Positions 46,565 to 59,147 of a stretch of 64,000 bases of DNA are shown in pieces (within the stretch, counting starts at the first letter, position 1; every line of letters starts with the position of its first letter). The position numbers were made by a program, and so were the translations under genes. The DNA is from Citrus sinensis (taxonomy: Eukaryota; Streptophyta; Magnoliopsida; Sapindales; Rutaceae), in assembly GCF_022201045.2 (NCBI RefSeq), contig NC_068557.1:6820001-6884000 (forward strand), read 5' to 3'. The notes below the pieces were generated by a model. It worked only from the letters and a program-made list of their open reading frames with translations. It was not told the origin of the DNA and did no database searches.

Positions 46565-47466
46565 ATGAACTTCAACAATGTCAAAGTTCCCAAGGTGCCT
46601 GGTGGTGGTGCAGCTTCTGCCTTAATTAAGGTAGGAATTATTGGTGGGATTGGTTTGTATGCTGCTGCTAACAGTCTCTACAATGTTGAGGGAGGGCATC
46701 GAGCCATTATGTTCAACCGTATAACTGGTGTGAAGGACAAGGTTATTACTTCACCTGAAATTCCTGGTGTTTGTGGCTGACTTGGATTTTCACTATTATG
46801 AAGAATTTGGATTTATTTGCCTGTGTACAACTCTTTATCCCTTCTTTAGTATTGCATCTAAAATTTATTTGTACACTAATCCCTTGGTTTTGACATAGTC
46901 TTAGCATTGTGGTGATTATTTTTTTAGAATGAGTCATCCTTCTAAAAGGGTTTTCCTTTACTCATGGGAATTAAATTTTTTTGTGTCTATCATTTTTTTT
47001 TCGTCTGATAATTTGGATCTTTAACTGATGTTTGATTGGATCTTTGTTTTTTGAGGCTTTTTCTCATGGCATCATGTCATTGTGCTTACAAAAATGGTTC
47101 ATCGGTGGTTCAACTAAAACTCTTATCATTTACTTCTTGGAAAAAAAAATTGAATATTTCTGCAATAATAAAACCTCTTTTTCAAATTCTCCTTTAAGTA
47201 TGTTGGTGAAAGTGTTTGTCATGCAGACCATCATTAGATTTGTTTTATGCTCCAATATATATATGTGTATGTATTCCCGCTTTGCCTTTCCTGGTTCATG
47301 TTATTTCAGATTACTGGGCATCATCTTCTGTCTGAACATTTTTTAATGTTTTTGAACACTCATACAGTTGCCCTTAAAATACTATCCTTAGCATTAGAGT
47401 CAACTTCTCTGAAAAAAGTGAAGGATACATCATCGTCATGATTTTCTTTGCTTTAAATCAGCATTG

Positions 47467-47505
<39 letters not shown>

Positions 47506-49298
47506 TATGTGCATCAGTGAATCTTTATTCTTGTTGATGCTGATTTCTGAGAGGTTTCTTACTTTGTTCGGTAATTTCTGCACTGTAACAGATTCCATTA
47601 CGGTGATTCATGTTGAATATGCAGGTTTATCCTGAGGGGACTCATCTAATGGTTCCATGGTTTGAGAGACCTGTCATCTATGATGTTCGCGCAAGACCCC
47701 ACTTAGTGGAGAGTACTTCTGGTAGCCGTGATCTTCAGATGGTAAATACTTTCTTTTTATTATTCTTATTGTTTGGGAGATAAGATATGCTTGGTATCTG
47801 CAGGAAATGCAGTGAGACTAGTCTAAACTGCTCTCTGTTGCTAATGTAAGATTTTCCTTAATATAAACAGTGTTGCAAAGATAAGGTTTTCCTTAAGGTA
47901 AACTGTGTTGATAGGCAAAACACTTTCAGAAGGTTTTGTAGCACAGTTCGCTGGACTATTTTTTGCTCTATATTTCACTTGCTACTCTATAAAGAGTACT
48001 ATTATTTGCTTTCCTTTTGGGTCTACTGGTTGGTGTTTCACGCATCTTGTACCCATCATGCCAAAATAAAACAAAACGGGTTTTATTTTAGCTATCAACC
48101 AATGGCTAATACAGTTCTGAAGCATTCTATATTTACTTATTGCACCACATTGCTTCATTTGGACTGCTGTTTGCCGCAAGTATGTGTTGAAGATATAATT
48201 TGCCTTTTTAAGTATTACGAATTGTGCAGGAATTCCAATGAATTTGGAGGTTCAAATTCATCGTAATATTAAGTTGTTTGTAAGGTGGGTGTCTATTGAC
48301 CATCTATTTTGTAAATCTTAAAAAGCTGGAAGTCTCAGGGTGATGACATTACTCTGATGAAGAATTTATTAATTCTTAACTGAAATGACTGGTTCTACTC
48401 ATTTACATGTGTATCTGATACTGCTACGTAGGTTAAGATTGGGCTTCGGGTCCTCACTCGTCCTGTAGCAGACAAGTTGCCAACAGTTTATCGAGCCCTT
48501 GGTGAGAATTATAATGAAAGGGTTCTACCTTCCATCATTCATGAAACTCTCAAGGCTGTGGTTGCACAGTACAATGCCAGCCAGCTCATTACTCAGCGTG
48601 AGGTGAGCAACTTGGCCTATTTCTTTTTACCTGATTGCAGTTTGTGTTGAAGTCCATCGCTTGGTCAATATACACTCTTCTTCTTTTAGACTGTTAGTAG
48701 GGAAATCCGGAAGATTCTGACGGAGAGGGCAGCCAATTTCAACATTGCCCTAGATGATGTCTCTATAACAAGCCTCACTTTTGGGAAGGAATTTACATCC
48801 GCCATTGAAGCTAAACAGGTAGCTGCGCAAGAAGCAGAGAGGGCTAAATATATTGTGGAAAAAGCTGAACAAGACAAGAGAAGTGCTATCATCCGAGCAC
48901 AGGTGAGAAGGAATACTCTTCCCATGTTTGTCCGCTGTTTAGTTGGTGGTATATTTCATCATTATTATCTTCGGTACTTTGACTATTTAGTAATGAATTT
49001 CAAGCAATGATATTATTCACCAAGGGGGGAATTCTATTTTTTATTATTTCTTTAGGCAGCATATCCATTGGTTAATAATTGATAATACTTCTTTTCTCTC
49101 AATCAGGGAGAAGCCACAAGTGCTCAGCTCATTGGTCAAGCCATTGCCAACAATCCAGCATTTATCACACTGAGGAAGATTGAAGCTGCAAGAGAAATTG
49201 CTCAGACAATTGCGCATTCAGCCAACAAGGTCTTCTTGAATTCGGATGATCTTTTGCTGAACCTTCAGGAGATGAAGTTGGAGGGTGCAAAGAAATAG
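46565..49298 (+). CDS. Type-II prohibitin, mitochondrial (PHB1/2/6-like)
   Basis: Five coding exons: 46565-46741, 47625-47741, 48432-48602, 48690-48902 and 49107-49298, all phase 0, giving 289 residues (Arabidopsis PHB1 has 288). Blocks: [14 protein letters not shown], an N-terminal membrane segment at about 20-42 ([20 protein letters not shown]), the SPFH/PHB domain ([71 protein letters not shown]) and a coiled coil ([20 protein letters not shown]). Prohibitins form large rings in the mitochondrial inner membrane with type-I partners, supporting cristae, protease control and growth. The start follows a leader intron. The exon 1 donor (aag/gttatt) is weak. A hAT element begins 226 bp after the stop. 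Confidence 0.95.
47471..47499. repeat. (CT)n microsatellite in prohibitin intron
   Basis: A pure CT dinucleotide run in the intron between coding exons 1 and 2, about 125 bp before the acceptor. Confidence 0.95.
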
Positions 49299-51033
49299 GC
49301 ATAAATTAACAGGCTGCGGAACTTTTGTTTTGTTTTGATTCACACACATTGTTCAATTGTGGGAATTTCTTATCTTCAATAACTGAGCGGTGCATAAAAG
49401 TGAAGATCCTTGTTTGTGCTCTGAGATGGATGGGCTTGGACAACCGAGTGTAATGTTCCCAAAGAATTGTTAATTGGAGAGAACAACTTTGAACTGTTAA
49501 ACCGCGCAGCATATCCTCACTTCTAGGGGCGGGTAAAATTGGGTTTGGGTCAACCCGATCGGGTTTCGGGTTGTTCCGGTTAGACAAGAATTAATCCGAA
49601 CATAACCCGAATTATTGACCCGACCCGAACCGACCCGAACAGTTCGGGTTATGTTCGGGTTGGATTTAAAACGGGTAGGATTGAGTTCGGGTCAAATCGG
49701 TTTAGTTCGGGTCTGTTGACATTGGGTCAATTTGGATCGGGTCAATTTGGGTCAATTAGGGTCAAATTCGGTTAATGCAATTTTGAGCTATTTTTTTTTC
49801 TTATTATTGTAGTTTTTATGAAAGTTTTAAGATATTTTTTTTAATTGTAATCATTTTTACTAATTTTCAACTAAAAAAAAAAAAGAAAATGTTATTAAAT
49901 CAAATGAATAAAGTTAAAATGCTATAATAAGATTATTTGCCTATTGGTTTGGAGGGTAGAATTAGAACTATTATTTGCTCAACCAACAAAATCCTAAGTT
50001 TCAAACTTAATAAAAGTTAAAAGTAATACAAACTTACAAAGTCCAAAGCACAATTTTTAAATATTAGTCTTTAAAAGTTTGCAACAGAAACTCACAAAGT
50101 CACAAAATTAAATTGTTTAGAAACATAAATCACAAAGTTCAAAGTTCAAACATAAAAATTAAATAAGCTTTCTTGGTTCCTCCATGGCTCCATGCAAGCA
50201 CTTTGACAAGTTCTAAATTCAAATTTTTGAACTCCAAGTTCAAGTGCCTATTGCCTAGAGAAAGATTGAGAAAATGTACAATAAATATTTTCCTTAAGCC
50301 ACGTTCCAAATGAACAAACTCAATTCATATAAAAAATTGAGCAAATAAACCAAATTTATAAGGTTACACATCACACACAAACACAAATAAATAAATCTAA
50401 TTCATATCTTTAATTAAGCTAAAGGGGTGTTACAATTTTTCTAATTTCTATTATATCATTATAAATTTATAATTACAAATAAATATATATGTTTACCAAA
50501 TTTTTCAATACACACTTGATTATATATTTCTATTATATCATGCTTATTTTATGGCATTCATCACCGAATCAAGTTAATAATAATACTAGACAATAATAAT
50601 ATTCTATCAACTTTAACTTGTCTAACTAAAACAATTACAAATTAGACTTAAAATTTAAAACTATAACAACTATAATTATAGCTAAAATTACAACCAAATA
50701 CTAATAGTACTATAATATCAAATTATGAATAATAATATATATTAAAAGTTACCTTTCAAACATCCATAACACCAATGTCGGCGCTCACCGCTTCCACTGT
50801 CGAAGCTTGCGATCTTGTAAGCTCTATAAAATTAAAAAAAAAATTAATAACTCAAGTACATGACTACATGTAGATGTTCTATATAAAGTTATAATGCATT
50901 TTAAATATATTATGCATTTAATGGATGATAAAAAATTAAAAACATTACCTTCTTGTAATTCCATATGAAACATTTGCTCCTTGATATCTTCTTGGAGGTT
51001 GTAGACGGGATTGACAAAAAGTTTAGACTGCAG

Positions 51034-53124
51034 CTAATTTTCAGTGCATATCAATGCCTCAACCATAGCCGGGGTTAAATAACTCCTACACTCATCAATA
51101 ATACGACGCCTGGTGCTAAAGGCAGACTCAGATGCCACTGTGGAGACAGGAACATCAAGGACATCTCTTGCAATTTTCTCAAGAATTGGATACCTCAATC
51201 CATTCACCCTCCACCAAAGCAAAACATTAAGTTTAAGATTGTTGGGAACTTCAACTGGGTCCTTCAAGTACTTTTCCACCTCAGATACTACTCTTCTACT
51301 CTCATTCTGAACAGAGACCTTCCTGGCATATCCAAGGAAAGGACGAGATTCTTGAAAAGCGTCATCACATTCACCACCAGCAACATCCACCAAATTAGCC
51401 TCAGTTGTAAAACGTTGAGAAGAACTTGTACCTCCATAGCTGCCACTAAGACCACTTTCACCATACATCGATGGTGTTGAACTAGCAAAGAATGCACTAT
51501 ATGCATCATAAAACTCATTCAATAAGTCCTTCACTGCTTTGGTCATTTGTTCAACCATCAAACTATCATTGCCAAAAATGATCTCAAAAATATGTTTAGC
51601 AAAATCCATTTTCGCTTGTGGATCAAGAATAGAGGCAATAATCAGAATTTTGTTTATTTTTCCTGTGGACTCCCAATACTTATCAAATTTTTCTCTCATA
51701 CTATAAGCCATAGAGGACACCCAAGGATCTGTACTTTCTTGCAGTGCAGTCAATGAACTCTCAATTAAGCTAATAGTATCACAACAAAGATTAGAAGTCA
51801 CACTCAAAGAGGTAGAAAATAATAATGTGGCATTATAAAATACTTTCAAAAACTTCACAATTCGTTCAGCACTCTCTCAATCATCCGGTCCAGGTGGGCC
51901 CACCCTTCTAACATTATTTTCTTTCTCAGCAAAGTATGTCTCATAAGGTTTATCCACTTCTGCCATTCTATCAAATGCCGCTTGAAATTTCAGCTTAGTT
52001 ATCAACATTAAATAAGTGGAATTCCATCTAGTAGGACAATCCAAAATAACAATTCCTTTTGGACAATTCACCTGCTCAACACATTGTTTAAATATCCGCA
52101 GCCTCATACTGGAGGATCTCACGTACTTCACTGCATTTCGAATAGTGGTAACACTAGCATGCAACTCTCCCAATCCTAAAACAACAATTAAATTCAAAAT
52201 ATGTGCACAACAATGCACATGCATATATTGTCCCCGCCAACACAAGTGCATCATCATTCCTCCAACTAAGCAACTGCATAGTGACATAACCAACAACAAT
52301 ATCATTTGCAGTGGCATTATCAACAGTTATTGCAAACAACCTCTCTATCCCCCAATCTTGTAGGCAAGCCACAATCTTTTTACCTATCGACTTCCCTCTA
52401 TGATATTTGATTGCGCTAAAACTAATAATTCTCCTATTCAAACACCAATCACTATCAATAAAATGAGCTGTAATCACCATGTAGCTCATGTTTTGAACAG
52501 AAGTCTATAAATCAGTTGTAAGAGACACGCACTGCTTGTTGTTGCAAATCAAACTCTTTAACATTGCCTTTTCCTCCAAAAATAACTCCATAAGATCTCT
52601 ACCAATTGTTCTTCGAGATGGCATAACAACTGAGGGATAACTACACTGCAGAAATGCCTAAATCCTTTGTTGTCTACAAAATTGAGCGGCAACTCACCCA
52701 TAATAATCATTTTAGTTACTACCTTTCGACACGCGTCTTGACTCCATCCTTTACCCAAAATCAAATTATTTGCATTTTCTTCACCGCCCTCGGATGTCAA
52801 ATTTTATTGACTTCCACTTTGTTGTGCCCGAAATGTTTTGTATGATTCACATGTCTTTATATGCCTTGTCATATTTGTAATCACATCAAGCCTTGAATGA
52901 CATTGATATTGCTTACCGCAATAGTTGCACATACATTTGTTTGGATTATCTTCGAGTAAAGTGAAGTGATTCCATACTGCCGATCTTTTCTTCATTGGCG
53001 GTCTTTTCCACTTCGCCTCTTCCTTTCCTCTATGGGTTCCTTCCATTTGTACACTTTGGTCTTCATCGTCACTCATCGAATTCGATCTTAAGTGTCCAAG
53101 CATCTGAATATTCAAAATAATCAT
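51034..53124 (-). pseudogene. hAT transposase (zf-BED, RICESLEEPER-like), broken
   Basis: In order on the minus strand: BED finger (VWNHFTLLEDNPNKCMCNYC then LDVITNMTRHIKTC), LILGKGWSQDACRKVVTKMI and FVDNKGFRHFCSVV, YMVITAHFIDSDWCLNRRII, VACLQDWGIERLFAITVDNA, CCAHILNLIVVLGLGE, YFAEKENNVRRVGPPGPDD, a DUF4413-like region (FYNATLLFSTSLSVTSNL) and the C-terminal dimerisation domain (WWRVNGLRYPILEKIARDVL, VASESAFSTRRRIIDECRS). A TAA follows the BED segment at about 52802 and at least three frameshifts separate the other blocks. It is clearly non-functional. Domesticated relatives exist in plants, but this one is too damaged. Confidence 0.88.
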
Positions 53125-53984
53125 TAATAATCATTAATTCAAAAATCAAAACACATAAATATTGTTAACATAATCCATAAACAAAAATTAGTAATTTTAA
53201 TTCAAGTTGTTCATGCTCCATAAACAAAAAGTAAGAAATGACTGATTAATTAATTAATTTATAATATCCAATTGTCCATTCCCCATAATAATATGATATT
53301 ATTTGTCTATCTATATCTTATTTCTTATTATAAATTAAATCCTTTGATTTAACAACTTAAGGGATGATTAACATACAATAAAATATTAATTGAATTTATT
53401 AATTTTTTTAGGGTTGAAAGCTTGAAGCTACTGCACAAGTACACATAATTACATAACACATTATAATTATAAAATATATACAGCATAATACTTAATTTTA
53501 ATATTTAATCTACCTAATGTGCTAATTTATTCATAAAAAATCAATTATTAACTATTATTAACAATTAACAATTAATATTATTTCAATTATTAATAATTAA
53601 CAAAATTTTTGTTATTCGCTGGCTAACACCATTTTCATATGTCCTTAATGCTTGATTGTTATAGTCTATTCACTAAAGAGAGCAAACGATAACAAATTAA
53701 TAATCAATGAAATAAAAACAAAACCCACCAATCAACAATTCCTTTTTATATATGAAAAAAATAATTTCTGATGAGCTCAATAATTAACAAAAATTCCTTG
53801 ATTTTATTACTAATATTTATAAATACATAATTAGTTAATTACAACAATTAAATAATAACCAATTACTGAATTATATAATAAACTATTTAGCATATATAAT
53901 TAATTAATTATATAGTGTATATATACCGTGAACTAAAAACTGAAATGACTTGGGAAACTTGAAAAAAGTTTAAGCTTGAAACTT

Positions 53985-54240
53985 GAAAGTGGAAGGTGGA
54001 AACTGGAAAGCTTCAAAATTGGGTTCGGCCTTCAAGCAGCAGATCGGTGGCCACGGCTCACGGTTGGACGGACGGGATTTCACTTGGCAGCAGATTGCGG
54101 CTTCACTTGGGAGTTGGCAGCAGCAGATCGCGGAGATGCAGACGGCTCACGGCTCACAGCTGGTCGCGAATTCACTTGGCAGCAACAGATCGTGATTTCA
54201 GTAGTTGGCAGCAACAGATCGCGTCTTGTGGTGGCTAGTT
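53985..54240 (+). repeat. Subterminal repeats of the hAT element
   Basis: At least four copies of a motif like ttggcagcaacagatcgcg (also ggcagcagattgcgg and ggcagcagcagatcgcgg) are spread across about 200 bp near the transposase 5' end. Subterminal repeat clusters commonly act as transposase binding sites in hAT elements; this is inferred here. Confidence 0.6.
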
Positions 54241-54386
54241 GCAGACTTGCGGGTTGCGGCTGCCTTGTTCAGTTGTTCAGTTGTTTGTGTTTGTTTAGTT
54301 GTTTGAACTTGTGAGTTGTGATTTGTGGAGTTGTGGCTGACAGCGTGTGTGTGTGTGTTAGGTTTGCGAGTGAATTGTTGAGACTT

Positions 54387-54635
54387 GAGTGACTGTGTGC
54401 AGCGTGTGTGTGTGCTGTGCAGCGTTTGTGTGTGCTGTGCAGCGTTTGTGTGTGCTGTGCAGCTTGTGACTTCTGTTCTGTTCTCTGTGTGTGCTGTGCA
54501 AGTGTGCAGCTTGTGACTTGTGTTGTGTGTGTGCAACAACGTATGTGTGTGTGGCTGTGTGTTGTGCAGCTTGCGACGTGTGTGTGTGTGCTGTGCAGCA
54601 GCGTATGCGTGTGTGGTTGTGTGTTGTGTGCAGTG
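54387..54635 (+). repeat. TG-rich tandem repeat in the hAT 5' region
   Basis: Repeats of about 20 bp (tgtgtgtgctgtgcagcgtt) occur three or more times at the left and grade into irregular TG-rich sequence. Cysteine-rich ORFs on the plus strand and His/Thr-rich ORFs on the minus strand here are products of the repeat, not genes. Confidence 0.8.
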
Positions 54636-54729
54636 TTGGGCTATTAGCTTAGGTTTTTTTTTTTTTGGAAACCCGATCGGGTATTCGGATCGAATCAGAT
54701 CGGATAAAATACCCACCCCTAATCACTTC

Positions 54730-55680
54730 CCCACTTTCCCCCTCCTCCTCCTTTACACAAATGAGACGACCAAAATTAATTGCAAACTAATCTTTGTCTT
54801 GTATCTTTACTCTTTTATCATTGCCTGTCTGAACTTGTATCATATTCTTTAACAATACCCATTGCCTCTTTCTTGTTTGCATGCGATTGACCTTCAAAGC
54901 CGCCTGTCATATGGAGTTTAGTAGCATCACTCTTCTAGATGCCAATATTGGTTGCATTTGACTGCCACTTGTTGGTCAATCGCAAATATCTTCTCAACAA
55001 CCGGTGAATGGTAGCTTCACAAACACTATTTGCACCACCACCACAGTCTCGGTGATTAGAAAATGACTGTTTACTGTTTGGCTTGACTCGGTCACTGCTT
55101 TGCCCACTGTTTATTTTCGACTTTCCAGTTTTCTTATATATATATTTCACAAGCCATTAAAGTCTAATGATTCTCGAGACTTTTTAGGCTGGTGCGAGTG
55201 CAAAGCTGGTTCCAGCCGAATCATAATACCCTGTGATCATCAAACTATTGATAATGGCTATCCAAAAGCACTTTCTTAATAGGAAATCAAAGCGGGGCCC
55301 ACTTCGTTGCAGAAAAAATCTGGAAAATAAAACAGTGAATCTTGACATTTGTTAGAAAAAAAAAATCTATCCTTTTCTCAATGACACGTTAGTTGGGACA
55401 TTACATGTGCATCGTCATCATCTCGTTGCATGTACTGTTGTTAAGAGAAGAATCCAATCAAACGCCAGCAGATTATCATCAAACATATCTTTAAAATTAA
55501 TTTATTATGCTGGGTGATGCAAGGCGTTGACGTCATCACCTTGGACTTTTCCACCTTCTCACGACCACCAGATAATCAATAATTAACATGATTTAGTAGT
55601 TTATTTTTATTTAAATTTTTAATTGCACTTGAATTTTTTTATTTAAATAATGAGAGAATCACGATTCCTTTTTTTTTTTT
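54730..55680. other. Intergenic sequence, no gene supported
   Basis: After the hAT element the sequence resumes the prohibitin 3' flank (the target repeat is shared). No clear coding region follows. A minus-strand ORF at 54935-55150 has no recognisable domain. A palindromic tgacgtca lies at about 55528, a possible bZIP site of unknown relevance. Confidence 0.4.
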
Positions 55681-56125
55681 GGGTTAATTTTGTCCTGCCC
55701 TCAACTGTTTCAACATTTTTCACCACGCACCCATATATTTTAAAAATATTCACTCCACGCGTAATTCTGTTAATTTAACCGTTTATTATAATGGTTAAAG
55801 GGTAAATTTAGAAATTCATATTCTAAATATTATTTGATGATGATAAATTAAATTTATTTAATAATTTAATTGATGAAATTATTATTAATTACCTTTAAAT
55901 AAAATTTTTTAATGTAAACATTAATTATTAAATTAATATTTTATCTCATTTTATTTTTTTTTAATTCAAGATAAGGGGTATTTCGGATATTTATTTAAAT
56001 TTTAAATAGCTCCGTTAAACATAACGGTCAAATTAACGAAATTGGGTATGAAGTGAATATTTTTAAAATATATAGGTGCGTGGTGAAAAATGTTAAAACA
56101 ATTGGGGGTAAGACAAAATTAACCC
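55681..56125. mobile_element. MITE with about 110-bp terminal inverted repeats
   Basis: A 445-bp non-coding unit. The left end gggttaattttgtcctgccc is matched from the right by gggttaattttgtcttaccc, and similarity continues through 'caacatttttcaccacgcac' and 'atatattttaaaaatattca' on both arms. Both sides are T runs, consistent with a target duplication in poly-T whose exact length is unreadable. Long arms suggest a Mutator-type MITE. Confidence 0.8.
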
Positions 56126-56299
56126 TTTTTTTTTTTTTGTAAAATCATATATATGGGGGAATGGGAGGCGGTAGAAATGATTTTGGTCCCGCGGAGCAGA
56201 TGATAACTCTAAAGGGTACTCGAAACACGTAGGGGATGGCGGCCGTGTGATGCCACGCCGTGCTACAATCATCATGAATCATGACCGCGGATGATGCAT

Positions 56300-56530
56300 C
56301 TCATGACGTGGCAGGCAATGGCAGGTGAGTACTTTTATTCTGGCCGGACGTGGACTGAAGCAAGCGAATTACTTGTGCCACGTGGCGGGCCAGATGTGTG
56401 ACATCATGCACATAGTACCGACACGGTTCATCGATTGCGGCATGCGTCGTTTGGTTGGCGCGAGCTTCGGGCACCGTCCTTGAGCGGCTTTTTGTCTTCG
56501 CTGTGGGGTACTGTGCGCTGCCACGTGGGC
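56300..56530. promoter_or_regulatory. Cluster of ACGT/G-box motifs
   Basis: Within about 230 bp are tgacgtggca (near 56304), a full palindromic G-box gccacgtggc (near 56377) and gccacgtggg (near 56520), in a locally GC-rich patch. These are bZIP/bHLH (ABRE, G-box) core sites. No adjacent gene is visible in either direction for 1 kb or more, so the function is unknown: it could be a distal element or part of a decayed promoter. Confidence 0.35.
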
Positions 56531-58386
56531 GCGCGATTCAACAAACCAAACTGTGTTAAATTACTTGAGATAATTAAGCCGAGAAGAAAGAGAATATATT
56601 TTAAGATTATTGCGCAACCAATCATTAAAGTCTCCAAATGGGCGTGTTTATGGATAACCATTGTGTGAATGCTTGTCTGATTGAAGTTGATGGTTGAAGG
56701 GTCTCCAATATAAAGGGTAGAATTTGGAGAACTCGTAATCAGATTGAAAATTATAATATCTTAAAAATATTTTAATTAATTTGTATTCTAATTTAATTTT
56801 ATTATTTATTTAGAGTTATATTATTTAAGCATAGCTTATTTTAAATGTATTCCTTATTTAGGTATGAGTTTTTTTTTTTGTTGGAAAATGTAGGTATAAT
56901 TTTTGTTAAAATAGATTTTCTACTTAAGTTAGGACAGGTTGCAGTTAGTACAAATAAAATATCCTTTACAGTTTTTATAAGCAGGCTTTGATATGGATGG
57001 CAACCGGGTGGAGTGGAGGTGGGGAGACCTATCTTATTTTCTACCTTATTAAAAAATTTACCTCTATTTTTTAATAAATTTAGTGGGGTAGAGATGGAGA
57101 ATCTCCACGTGGGGAATAATTTTCCCATCTCCACCTCATTTCTAATTTATTTATTTTATAGTAAATATAAATACATGAGTTCAATAAATTAAATACTTAA
57201 ATAGTTCAATAAATTAAAAATTAAATACTTAAATAAAATCATTATCATATTATAAAGTATTTAAATTATTTTAAAAAAATCTCCAAATGTTTGAAATAAT
57301 ATCTTGAAACAATATCAAAATAAAAAATATCTCCATTTATCTATCAGCTTACATTTTTTATCCTTCCACTGCATCAATTTCATTGCAGAGCTTTCTTCTA
57401 TAGAACCACGCTGCATCACTAAGCATGCTTTTAAATTTCAATTTTTAATTCATACAAATTTTATTTTATTTTACTATTTTCTACTAATATGAAGTTTAGA
57501 GTTAGAAAAGTAAGATATCAGTTATAAGCCCAAAATTATTTTTGAGAGGGTCAAAAGTAATTTTGAAAAGTTAAAGTTAATTTTAGTATTTTATTTTGCT
57601 AAAAACCATGTCTTTTACGACAGATTTTGAAAAGTAAGAGAGGAGTATTTTTTTAAAATTTAATTTTGAAAATCAATTTTATACTAATATAATTTCATAT
57701 ATATTATAAAAATCCAAAATTATTCTTATTTTTAGAAAATGGAATCATTAAATTTAAAGAGATAATAATTATTATTACCAACTAGGTTATTTTTTTATTG
57801 CACCAACTAGATTGAGATAACAAAAAAATTAATAGAATAAAAATATGTATTTTATTTACAGTATTTACCACACACACATGTGTAAAAATATGTAGATAAA
57901 TTATATTTAATATTACGTCTATTTGTATTCTTATAGTAGTTTAACAATAAGAAATACTAAATAACTCTGGCTACTTTTAAAATTGATAGTATTTAAAAAA
58001 AATAAATCTTATTACAAGTTAAATTAATTCTTTTTATAGTTGATTATTTTTATGGTACAACTATGAATTATTTTAAAATCTATAAAAATTGGCCCGTAAA
58101 CTAATTTTTGATCATTGTGTGATAATAGAATTAAAATGATATTTTCTATTACGCCAAAAAAAAAATGTATTTTCTCTTTAGCAAAGTACAGATTCAAGTG
58201 ATAGGTAACTACTACGTAGGTTGAATGAATGTTGAATGCCCACAATTACAACCACACAGGTCAAACAACTATTTGATAATTGGAATTTGAATTCCGGACT
58301 AGCATTTCGTCCGTGTGTCCCCATGTCTATTTCTTCTTGTAATTTTTTATTTTTTGTATCTTTCTCTTTATTTCAATTTTCATACA
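56531..58386. other. Intergenic sequence with degraded repeats
   Basis: No gene is seen. At about 57520-57760 a degraded relative of the Tourist-like MITE at 33397-34018 is visible in reverse orientation (shared phrases such as taattttgaaaatcaatttt and gttaattttagt). A G-rich stretch near 56990-57120 (ggatggcaaccgggtgg, gtggggtagagatgg) may be the remains of another hAT-type MITE. Confidence 0.45.
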
Positions 58387-58394
58387 CCGCGTCA

Positions 58395-58776
58395 TAGGGA
58401 TGACAATTTTTCCCGATGGGATGGGATTCTGCGGGATTTCATCTTATTTGGGACGGGATTGAGATATATTTTTGTCCCATAAAAAAATTTAGGGACAGGA
58501 TTGAGACATTTTTTTTATCCCAATTACATATGCGGAATGGGAGTGGGATTGATAAATTCCGTCTCATCCCGTCTCATTACCGATTAAAAATGAAAATTTT
58601 TTTAATTGGGATGGGATTCCGCAAGATCCCATCTTTTTTGGAACGGGATTAAGACATATTTTTACTCCAAAAAAAATATAAAGACGGGATTGGAATATTT
58701 TTTCATCTCATTTATATATACAGGATGGGACTGGGATTGGTAAATCCCATCCTATCCCGTCCCATTGCCAACCCTA
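58395..58776. mobile_element. hAT-type MITE with internal duplication
   Basis: A 382-bp non-coding unit is flanked by the perfect 8-bp duplication ccgcgtca (58387-58394 and 58777-58784). Its ends are tagggatgacaat and, from the right, tagggttggcaat. Much of the inside is a head-to-tail duplication with a period of 190 bp: gatgggattctgcgggat (58420) recurs as gatgggattccgcaagat (58610). The 8-bp duplication and TAGGG ends indicate hAT. Confidence 0.87.
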
Positions 58777-59147
58777 CCGCGTCAGCTTATGCCTGCTATT
58801 AATTAAGACGCCATACTCTTTTTTTTTCTTTTTTTTTTTTGCTGGTAAACGTCGCACAACACCTTCAAATCAAACCATTTCTAGACTTTCCCGAGAAAAT
58901 TTAAGCCGTTTCTTTGGCACCTATTGGATCAGAAAAGACCCAATAACATAAAAAAAAATATCAATTCAATTCACCATTGTCCATGTACGTGTATCAAACA
59001 TCAAATATAATATATAACAACATGATAATAAGATAGCGTAAGAGAAAGTTGTGCACCGACTGTGGGACAAGAGCGTAGAGGTGACACAATAATATTAATA
59101 AAATGAGCACATAATATATATATATATATATATTGACACAAGTTAAA

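Larger units (their letters stand above)
49524..54721 (-). mobile_element. hAT (Ac-like) DNA transposon, decayed
   Basis: A 5198-bp element with ends taggggcgggta at the left and taggggtgggta read from the right. It is flanked by 8-bp near-identical target duplications, ctcacttc (49516-49523) and atcacttc (54722-54729), 7 of 8 matching. Subterminal regions are full of cgggt/gggtc repeats on the left and of ttggcagcaacagatcg-type repeats on the right. The minus strand holds a BED-finger transposase broken into pieces (53124-51034). It lies in the 3' flank of the prohibitin gene. Confidence 0.88.

Noticed and set aside
54408..54852. Cysteine-rich short ORFs that resemble small secreted peptides
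   Set aside because: They come from TG-rich tandem repeats in the hAT element; other frames give equally regular nonsense.
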